From positions 1 to 64,000 of the forward strand of contig JACNJL010000037.1 of the NCBI GenBank assembly GCA_014382585.1: a stretch of DNA of 64,000 nucleotides, read 5' to 3'. This DNA is from Limisphaerales bacterium. Its GTDB lineage: Bacteria; Verrucomicrobiota; Verrucomicrobiia; Limisphaerales; UBA1100. Numbering within the stretch: position 1 is the first letter of the stretch; each line of letters opens with the position of its first letter. The position numbers were made by a program, and so were the translations under genes. The notes below the pieces were generated by a model. The model ran no database searches. It saw nothing but the letters and a program-made list of their open reading frames with translations, and was not told the origin of the DNA. Of this stretch, positions 58,269-64,000 are shown piece after piece.

Positions 58269-60326
58269 TCAGTCCCTGCGCTTGGGCGCGGCGGCGGGCC
58301 GATTCACAAACGGCGCGCTTTGCACGACCTCGTGCAGGACGGTTTGCAGGCGGTAGCCATCGGTCACCGTGCGGTCGGTAATGCGGTCGATGGCGGGGGT
58401 GTCCGCCGGCGTGAGCGCGCGGCCAAGGGCGTAGGAAAGCGTGTGCTCGGCAAAGGCCCGAGTGAAGCGGTTCTTCTCGGCCAGAATGGCGTCTTTGAAT
58501 TCCACGATGTTCTTGAATTCATGTTTGCGGAACAGTTTGCCGGAGGCATCGACCTCGCGACCGTTTTCGTAGGTGTTCCGCCAGCGACCGACCGGATCGA
58601 AATTCTCCAGAGCAAAGCCCAGCGGATCGAGCGTGGTGTGGCACGCGGCGCAATCGGCGCGTTCACGATGCACGGCAAACCGTTCGCGCACGGTGAGATT
58701 TTTCTCGGCGGGCTTGGGCTTCTCCAGCGGCGGCACATCGGCCGGAGGCGGTTCGGGGGGCGCATTAAAGATCACGCCGGCCACCCACGCGCCGCGCGTG
58801 ATCGGCTTGGTCTCGTGCGGACCGGAATTCATCGTGAGCACGGCCGCGCTGGTGATCACCCCGCCCTGCCGCCGATCAGTCACCGGCTGGCGTTTGAACT
58901 GCAGGGTTACCGGTCCGCCCAACCGGCCGGACTCCGCATCGCCATACCATTTGCGCAAGCGCCCGGAGCGGTAGCTGTAATCCGAATCAATGAATTCCAG
59001 AATCGACCGGTTCTCGATCAACACGGTTTCGAAGAGCAACAGCGGCTCCATCATCATGTCCATCGTGGTCCGGTAATCGGGTGGGGCATAATAGAAATCC
59101 GGATACAACTGCTTATCCGGCACGGCCGAAATGATCCGGTCCAACTGCAGCCACTGCGCCGGGAAGCTGTCGCAAAACCGCTTGAGTTTCGGGTCAGCCA
59201 ACAGACGGTTCACCTGCGCGCGCAGCACGGCCGGCCGGCTCAAGGAACCGTCGCCCGCCAGCCGCAACAGTTCGTCATCCGGAATGCTGCCCCAAAACAG
59301 GAACGACAAACGCGACGCCAGATCGTAGCCGTCCAGCGGTTCCGCGCCCTTGCTCGTCGCCGGTTGATCGTACAGGTACAGGAAGCGCGGCGAGGTAAGC
59401 ACGGCCGACGACGCCTCTTTCATCGCGTCCGTAAACTCCACGCCCGCATCCAGCTGCGCGTGCACGTGTTTCGTGTAGCGATCCAGCAAGGCCCGCGGTA
59501 CCGGCCGGCGAAAGGCCTTGGTCATGAACGGCTCCAAGCGCGCGCGCACCACCGCCTTGGCATCGCCCGTGGCCGGTGGCAGGAAAAACGTCTGCCAAAT
59601 ACCCACCGTGCGCCCGTCGAAATTCTGGCTCTGCACAATGCGCCGGCTCAGTTTGAAAAAGGCTTCCAACAAAAACGGCGAGAGCGACAGATGATCGCCG
59701 CGGTTGTCGAACCCATGCTCCGCGCGCGGATCCTGCGGGAACGGCCCCACCCCCGCCAGTCGCGGCTCAATGAGGCCCGATTTGCCCAACGGCCGGCTGC
59801 TCACCGTCACCACCTCCGGCATCTTCCGCTCCGGCCCGTTCAGTGCCTTGGCGAAATAGCCCGAGCGATCGCGCATCATTTTTTCCGGCAAGGGAAACAC
59901 CGACACCTTCAGCCCGAGCAAATCCTGCACCGCGTTGTTGTACTGCAGCCGGTTCATCCGGCGGATCGGCGTGGGCGCAAAGCCTTCGGATTTGGCCAAC
60001 GCCGCGCGCAGCAACCCGCGCAATTCGCCCACCACCGCCGCGCGCGCGGCCGGGGCCAACGCCGGCTTCGGTTCCGGCGGCATCTCGCGCGTCTCCAGCA
60101 CCTCGATGAGTGTCTCCAGCCGATCCAGATCCGTCGTCAACGCCGCCAGCGAATCCAACTTCAGCAAATTCAGCTTCCCCTTCACCTTGCCCCCCTTGCC
60201 GTGACACTCCACACAGCGTTGCTGAAACATCGCCAGCGCAGTGTCGCCATCAAACGCGTGGGTGTTCCAAAAGCAACCGGTCATCGACAGGATTACGGTT
60301 GCCAAAATGTTTCGATGGGATTGCAT
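58269..60326 (-). CDS. DUF1587/1592/1588/1585 cytochrome c-like protein (exported)
   Basis: 685 residues from MQSHRNILATVILSMTGCF (signal; possible lipobox MTGC). Heme site RCVECHGKGG near the N-terminus and a second CxxCH, DCAACHTTLDPLGFALENFDPVGRWR, in the DUF1588 part. RRMNRLQYNNAVQDLLGL is DUF1587; SRLSFLFWGSIPDDELL is DUF1592; VTDGYRLQTVLHEVVQSAPFVNR is DUF1585. These multi-domain cytochromes are paired with DUF1552 proteins, as here, in Planctomycetota and Verrucomicrobiota. First gene of the four-gene operon. Confidence 0.93.
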   Translation of the reverse strand: MQSHRNILATVILSMTGCFWNTHAFDGDTALAMFQQRCVECHGKGGKVKGKLNLLKLDSLAALTTDLDRLETLIEVLETREMPPEPKPALAPAARAAVVGELRGLLRAALAKSEGFAPTPIRRMNRLQYNNAVQDLLGLKVSVFPLPEKMMRDRSGYFAKALNGPERKMPEVVTVSSRPLGKSGLIEPRLAGVGPFPQDPRAEHGFDNRGDHLSLSPFLLEAFFKLSRRIVQSQNFDGRTVGIWQTFFLPPATGDAKAVVRARLEPFMTKAFRRPVPRALLDRYTKHVHAQLDAGVEFTDAMKEASSAVLTSPRFLYLYDQPATSKGAEPLDGYDLASRLSFLFWGSIPDDELLRLAGDGSLSRPAVLRAQVNRLLADPKLKRFCDSFPAQWLQLDRIISAVPDKQLYPDFYYAPPDYRTTMDMMMEPLLLFETVLIENRSILEFIDSDYSYRSGRLRKWYGDAESGRLGGPVTLQFKRQPVTDRRQGGVITSAAVLTMNSGPHETKPITRGAWVAGVIFNAPPEPPPADVPPLEKPKPAEKNLTVRERFAVHRERADCAACHTTLDPLGFALENFDPVGRWRNTYENGREVDASGKLFRKHEFKNIVEFKDAILAEKNRFTRAFAEHTLSYALGRALTPADTPAIDRITDRTVTDGYRLQTVLHEVVQSAPFVNRPAAAPKRRD

Positions 60327-60474
60327 GGTTTGCGCGTTTTGGATTCTCAAATTCATTCCACTATTCAAATGAACGATTGGAATCGATGAATTTCATTTCG
60401 CCTGCGCGGGTCGAAATTGTACGTGGGCGATATGAGACTTGTCACGCTTTTGGCCCGCGCGTATCGTTTCATTT

Positions 60475-61608
60475 ATGAACCGTCGCATACAACACTGGCT
60501 CGTTGCGGCACTCCTCTTGGGGAGTGTTGGCGTGAGTTGGGCGTGCACTGTGCCGGTGTTTCGGTTTGCCCTCGAACAATGGCCGCCGGATCAGTTTGAG
60601 GTGGTGTTGTTTCACGAGGGGGCGTTGACCACTGCGCAGGCTGCGTTGCTGGAAAAAATTCAGCCAAAGAAAACCGAAAACACCACAGTCCCGAATATCC
60701 GCATTCATCAGGTGGACCTTAAGGGCCAGCCCGATGCGCGTTGGGTGAGCTGGTGGGAGAAAAATAAACCGGCCGAGGCGACCGGCCCGCGACTGGTGAT
60801 ATTTTATCCGGCCAGCACAATGATAATGACGCCCGTGTGGTCGGGAGAGTTTAAGGCGGATTTAGTGAGCAACGCGCTGCAATCACCCGCACGCAAAAAA
60901 GTGGCCGCGCAACTTGAGGCCGGCGATAGCGCCGTGTGGGTGCTCGTGGAATGCGGCGATCAAGAAAAAGATGCCGCCGCAAAAAAACTTCTGGAAACGC
61001 GCCTCCAAATCATGGCCCAAAAATTGAAACTGCCCGAGGTGAAAGCGCAGGACATTCAATCCGGCTACCTTTCCATCCGGCCGGAAGATTTGAAGCTCAG
61101 TTTTTCAGTCGTCACCCTGCGCGCTGGTGACACCGCTGAAGACGCCTTTCGCGAAACTCTTCTCAACAGCGAGGAAGACCTCAAGGAACTGAGCCATGAA
61201 CCGATGGGCTTCCCCATCTTTGGCCGCGGCCGCGCGTTGCCCGCGCTCGTCGGCAAAGGCATCAACGCCCAAATGATCGACGAAGCCAGCGCCTTCCTCT
61301 CCGGCCCCTGCTCCTGCCAAGTGAAACGCCAAAACCCCGGCTTCGATTTACTGACCTCCGTCGATTGGGATCAACTTTTAGAAAACCAAATCCGCGCCTA
61401 CGACGACCGCGCCCAAGCCAACATTTCCGTGGAAACGCCCCCGCCCAATTCCCCCAACCCGAAACCCGAAGCCGCTGGCGATCCTCAAGATTCCAAAACA
61501 CCCGTTACCCCCTCGCGCCCCTTCCTCGGGTTAATCCCCCTCATCGGCCTCCCCATCCTCATCGCCGGAGGGTTAATCGTCTTCCTCGGCAGACAACCCG
61601 GCGACTAA
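60475..61608 (+). CDS. Exported tail-anchored protein of unknown function
   Basis: 377 residues from MNRRIQHWLVAALLLGSVGVSWA (signal peptide) directly followed by CTVPVFRFALEQWPPDQFEVVLFHEG. A C-terminal Pro-rich linker (SVETPPPNSPNPKPEAAG) precedes one membrane helix (LGLIPLIGLPILIAGGLIVFLG). SGPCSCQVK adds a CSC pair. The block 'ACTVPVFRxALExW' recurs in planctomycete/verrucomicrobial proteins of unknown role. Topology predicts a large external domain held by the C-terminal helix. An in-frame ATG at 60439 gives no signal peptide. It diverges from the DUF1592 operon. Confidence 0.7.
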   Translation: MNRRIQHWLVAALLLGSVGVSWACTVPVFRFALEQWPPDQFEVVLFHEGALTTAQAALLEKIQPKKTENTTVPNIRIHQVDLKGQPDARWVSWWEKNKPAEATGPRLVIFYPASTMIMTPVWSGEFKADLVSNALQSPARKKVAAQLEAGDSAVWVLVECGDQEKDAAAKKLLETRLQIMAQKLKLPEVKAQDIQSGYLSIRPEDLKLSFSVVTLRAGDTAEDAFRETLLNSEEDLKELSHEPMGFPIFGRGRALPALVGKGINAQMIDEASAFLSGPCSCQVKRQNPGFDLLTSVDWDQLLENQIRAYDDRAQANISVETPPPNSPNPKPEAAGDPQDSKTPVTPSRPFLGLIPLIGLPILIAGGLIVFLGRQPGD

Positions 61609-61644
61609 CCTCCAAGAATTCCCCCTTCAAAAATCTTGGCGTCT

Positions 61645-61684
61645 TTGAGGCTCAGCCGTTGAAATTGAGGCTCAGCCGTTGAAA
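61645..61684. repeat. 20-bp direct tandem duplication
   Basis: TTGAGGCTCAGCCGTTGAAA occurs twice without a gap (61645-61664, 61665-61684) between the tail-anchored protein gene and the TA promoter. Function unknown. Confidence 0.95.
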
Positions 61685-61728
61685 TTTTTCCAACAAACCC
61701 AAATATCCGATTTTTCACCAAAAACAAG

Positions 61729-61757
61729 TTGACCAGACTTGGTCTGACCAATATATT
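61729..61757 (+). promoter_or_regulatory. Promoter and palindromic operator of the Phd-VapC operon
   Basis: A -35 box TTGACC (61729-61734), exactly 17 nt of spacer, and a -10 box TATATT (61752-61757). The spacer and -35 form an imperfect palindrome with the core CAGACTTGGTCTG (61734-61746), well placed for repression by the antitoxin. The transcription start expected 6-7 nt downstream falls on the ATG at 61764, so the mRNA may be leaderless. Confidence 0.75.
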
Positions 61758-61763
61758 TTGAAC

Positions 61764-62045
61764 ATGGAAATCACCAACGTGCAGCAGGCAAAGACGCATT
61801 TGTCGCGGCTTCTTGAGGAAGTGCAGGCGGGCAAGGAAGTCGTCATTGGCAAAGCCGGCAAGCCCATCGCCAAGCTCGTGCCCATCGAGCGCGATACCTC
61901 CCCACGTGAGCTCGGGGGTTGGGAAGGCAAGGTGTGGATGGCCGATGATTTTGACACGCTGCCGCCCGAGGTGCTCAAGCAGTTTTACGAGGGCGGTCCC
62001 AATGATCCGCTGAATATCTATTTCAAAAAGCCGCCCACCAAATGA
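61764..62045 (+). CDS. Phd/YefM-type antitoxin
   Basis: 93 residues from MEITNVQQAKTHLSRLLEEVQAGKEVVIGKAGKPIAKLVPIERD, the Phd/YefM N-terminal DNA-binding dimer domain, followed by an acidic toxin-binding tail (WMADDFDTLPPEVLKQFYEG). The upstream TTG at 61758 is also in frame. Antitoxin of the PIN toxin that follows, with a 4-nt overlap. Confidence 0.93.
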   Translation: MEITNVQQAKTHLSRLLEEVQAGKEVVIGKAGKPIAKLVPIERDTSPRELGGWEGKVWMADDFDTLPPEVLKQFYEGGPNDPLNIYFKKPPTK

Positions 62046-62419
62046 ATCTGCTGCTCGACACGCACACGCTCATTTGGTGTTTCACCAACCCCGACGAGTT
62101 GCGGGCAGACACGCGCGAGGCCATTCGCGATGGCGCGAACCAAGTTTACGTCAGCGCCGCCTCCACTCACGAGATGGCCATCAAGTGCGCGCTGGGCAAA
62201 CTCGAAATGCCGCCCAACCTCGACGCGCTCATGCAACGCAGCCGCTTTCAGGAACTCTCCGTGACCATTGCCCAAACCCTAGAGCTCGCCACCCTCCCTC
62301 TCATCCACAACGGCCCCTTCGACCGACTCCTTGCCGCCCAAGCCAAGCACGAAGGCTTTACCCTCGTCACCCGCGACCGCGACTTACTGGAATACCCCAT
62401 CAAGACGATGGTGGCGTAA
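62042..62419 (+). CDS. VapC-type PIN-domain toxin
   Basis: 125 residues. PIN acidic residues: D6 in LLDTHTLIW, Glu in STHEMAIKCALGK, Asp in GPFDRLLAAQAKHEGFTLVTRDRDLLEYP, giving the metal-binding cluster for RNase activity. Starts inside the antitoxin stop (ATGA). Full-length; no sign of inactivation. The following gene is convergent, 12 nt away. Confidence 0.93.
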   Translation: MNLLLDTHTLIWCFTNPDELRADTREAIRDGANQVYVSAASTHEMAIKCALGKLEMPPNLDALMQRSRFQELSVTIAQTLELATLPLIHNGPFDRLLAAQAKHEGFTLVTRDRDLLEYPIKTMVA

Positions 62420-62430
62420 ATAAACTAAGC

Positions 62431-63540
62431 TTAAAGTTCCACCCGTGCGCCGTCTTGTTTGGCAGACTCGAGACAGGCCATCATAACCTGTTGGGTTTGC
62501 AGGGTGATCTCGCCCCACTTGGGATCAGTCTCACCGCTGAGGACAAGGTCGCCGAAGTTTCGGAAGAGATTGGCTTCCTGCGCGGTTGGATGGGCATTGG
62601 CGTGCTCCTTGACGGACACAACGCGGTCGCGCTGTTCCATGTTGAAATCGCACACGTGCTGATTGCTCTCGGTGTTGCTTACGGTGTACTTCGCCTCGGA
62701 GCCAAAGAATGGCACCACGAAATCATCCACCCGCAGTGTGCCGTCCGTGCCGCACACGTGGGCCCATTGCTGATTGGCGGTGATGAAAGAGCAGTAGTAG
62801 CTAGCTGTGACGTCGTTCTCATAGAAGAGTTCGCCGGAAAATTCCACAGGCACCTGATCGGGGCTATCGCCACGCGCGGCACCACGGATCATGCGACCGC
62901 TCACGGCCTTGGGCATGGCGTATTCCATGGTCCATAGATTAAACCGGATGTTGTACCAACCGAGATCGCCCAAGCAACCGAGCGGCTCGAGATCGCTGTG
63001 CATGCGGATGTTGCCGGAGACAAAATCGTCGCCGCCATTAAAGCTGAACGCCGAATGAATGCGGCGCACCTTGCCGATGCTGCCGTCGGTCAATGTCTCG
63101 CGCAGCGCATCCAGCCGTTTGCTATGCATGAACATCACGCCGTCCATGAACTGCACACCGGCATCGTTGCAGGCGGCGAGTTGCGCCTCAGTCTCGGCCA
63201 CATCGATGCCGCAGGGTTTCTCGCACATCACGTGCTTGCCGGCTTGCGCGGCCTTGATCACCCATTCGGACCGCACGCCGGTGGGCAGCGGAATATACAC
63301 GGCGTCAATGTCGTCGCGTGCGAGCAGAGCGTCGTAGCCTTCCACCGCCTCGGCGCCATTGGCTGATGATGGCATCGGAACATGCGCGGAGCATTCATCG
63401 ATCCAAGCCTGCGCCTTAGCTTTATCTCGGCTGGCCACGGCCACAATCTCGCCATTGCCGGACAATGCAACCGATTGCCAGTTTTTCATCCCGATCCAGG
63501 CGGCACTCAGGAAACCCCAACGACATTTTTTCTCGCTCAT
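62431..63540 (-). CDS. Gfo/Idh/MocA oxidoreductase (cytoplasmic)
   Basis: 369 residues without a signal peptide. Rossmann region CRWGFLSAAWIGMKNWQSVALSGNGEIVAVASRDKAKA, EKP motif in KHVMCEKPCGIDVAETEAQL, and DGVMFMHSKRLDALRETL with the C-terminal dehydrogenase fold (LGDLGWYNIRFNLWTMEYAMP). An NAD(P)-dependent sugar or inositol dehydrogenase; substrate unknown. It follows the SDR gene in the same direction. Confidence 0.93.
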   Translation of the reverse strand: MSEKKCRWGFLSAAWIGMKNWQSVALSGNGEIVAVASRDKAKAQAWIDECSAHVPMPSSANGAEAVEGYDALLARDDIDAVYIPLPTGVRSEWVIKAAQAGKHVMCEKPCGIDVAETEAQLAACNDAGVQFMDGVMFMHSKRLDALRETLTDGSIGKVRRIHSAFSFNGGDDFVSGNIRMHSDLEPLGCLGDLGWYNIRFNLWTMEYAMPKAVSGRMIRGAARGDSPDQVPVEFSGELFYENDVTASYYCSFITANQQWAHVCGTDGTLRVDDFVVPFFGSEAKYTVSNTESNQHVCDFNMEQRDRVVSVKEHANAHPTAQEANLFRNFGDLVLSGETDPKWGEITLQTQQVMMACLESAKQDGARVEL

Positions 63541-63599
63541 AATAAAAGTAAATCGGCGGCAACTCTCCCTGTGAGAAGCGGGTTTGGCAAGTGATTTGG

Positions 63600-64000
63600 C
63601 TAGGCATGCATCACTTGGCCGCCGTCGATGTTAATTGTTTGGCCGGTGATATTGTGGGCGTGGGGCGAGGCGAGATAGGCGGCCATGGCGCCAAATTCGG
63701 TTGGTTGCTGCCAGCGACCGAGGGGCGCGATAGTCTTGATCTTGGCCGCGGCCCAGTCCTCGTAGCTCTGGCGCTCGTCCTCGGGCAGTTGCTCCTGGCC
63801 GGCGGCCCAGACCGATTCATTGAGCGGCGTTTTCACCATGCCGGGCGAGAGGCAATTGGCGCGCACGTTGAAAGGCGCCAAATCCTTGGCCATGACTTGC
63901 ATGAAATTGATGACCGCCGCCTTGGTCGCGCTATAGGGCGGATCGGTGGGCGATCCAGTCTGGGCGGCCACCGAGGTGAGAAATAGAAATGTCCCCTCGC
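63600..64000 (-). CDS. Short-chain dehydrogenase/reductase (partial, runs off the window)
   Basis: C-terminal 133 codons are in the window; the N-terminus and NAD motif lie beyond 64000. The reading begins GTFLFLTSVAAQTG and has the catalytic Tyr and Lys in PYSATKAAVINFMQVMAKDL, followed by NVRANCLSPGMVKTPLN and the final NITGQTINIDGG. Classical SDR reducing or oxidising an unknown alcohol with NAD(P)H. Lies 60 nt upstream of the Gfo/Idh gene, likely co-transcribed. Confidence 0.93.
   Translation of the reverse strand, partial: EGTFLFLTSVAAQTGSPTDPPYSATKAAVINFMQVMAKDLAPFNVRANCLSPGMVKTPLNESVWAAGQEQLPEDERQSYEDWAAAKIKTIAPLGRWQQPTEFGAMAAYLASPHAHNITGQTINIDGGQVMHA

Noticed and set aside
57354-60389. 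1011-codon rightward open frame opposite the DUF1592 and PSD1 genes
   Set aside because: Antisense shadow of two clear cytochrome genes in GC-rich DNA, no domain similarity, His/Arg/Gln-rich composition.

Overview
The window looks like a Verrucomicrobiota chromosome (Planctomycetota-like gene content, moderately high GC, Shine-Dalgarno sites weak or absent at many genes). The evidence is four DUF1501 proteins, two PSD1-type (DUF1549/DUF1553) cytochromes, one DUF1592-type cytochrome, one DUF1552 protein, four sulfatases, two GQSNM-type carbohydrate esterases, exported Gfo/Idh/MocA and TIM-barrel proteins, and quinoprotein-like propellers. This is the usual repertoire of a polysaccharide-degrading member of that superphylum. 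No rRNA, tRNA, CRISPR array or prophage was seen. The lineage is an inference from gene content only.

Layout. 1-6.4 kb: tail of a PQQ-like propeller, then a leftward operon (metallopeptidase, PSD1 cytochrome, DUF1501) with a REP-associated tyrosine transposase (RAYT) bracketed by palindromic REPs inserted between the last two genes. 6.5-9.2 kb: DUF1801, an exported thioredoxin-like protein, DUF1501. 9.3-12.5 kb: leftward serine hydrolase, enolase-superfamily epimerase (DgcA-like) and DUF1611 (DgcN-like), a probable D-glutamate/D-amino-acid module. 12.6-16.4 kb: carbohydrate esterase, a 9-copy 13-bp tandem repeat, 2-hydroxyacid dehydrogenase, sulfatase. 16.5-20.1 kb: a membrane acyltransferase with an ankyrin domain inserted in it, next to a lipoprotein carrying the same ankyrin module, plus a helical-repeat protein. 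20.2-30.1 kb: aldehyde dehydrogenase, esterases, DUF1501, a giant exported methyltransferase/PQQ/LamG fusion, a propeller protein. 30.2-34.5 kb: a selenocysteine peroxiredoxin, Gfo/Idh oxidoreductase, ECF sigma factor, dual-specificity phosphatase, vWA protein. 34.5-42.6 kb: a long leftward gene string (dehydrogenases, HigBA, VOC protein, a redoxin with two in-frame TGA codons read here as a UxxU selenoprotein, aminopeptidase P, TIM barrel, sulfatase). 42.7-49.6 kb: AlkZ-like and LysR proteins, two sulfatases, lipoprotein, cytochrome c peroxidase between two copies of a repeat. 49.8-61.6 kb: APC permease, spermidine-synthase-like protein, then a leftward four-gene DUF1592/LamG-PSD1/DUF1501/DUF1552 operon and an exported tail-anchored protein. 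61.7-64 kb: Phd/VapC toxin-antitoxin pair with a visible promoter-operator, Gfo/Idh oxidoreductase, partial SDR.

Most important observation: two separate genes carry in-frame TGA exactly where the redox-active cysteines of their families stand, each followed at the right distance by a hairpin that fits the bacterial SECIS consensus. One is a peroxiredoxin (U64, UxxxC). The other is an exported redoxin in which both cysteines of the CxxC are TGA (U298-L-T-U301), followed by a 7-bp hairpin with a GGUC loop as in E. coli fdhF. Both proteins have N-terminal signal sequences, so the prediction is periplasmic selenium-based redox chemistry.

Several repeat families run through the region: a 23-24-nt-arm REP that goes with the RAYT, a second two-hairpin element, a 'CACAGAGGAACACAGAG'-type repeat that seems to supply the signal-peptide coding sequence of three sulfatases, and a third hairpin element flanking the cytochrome c peroxidase.
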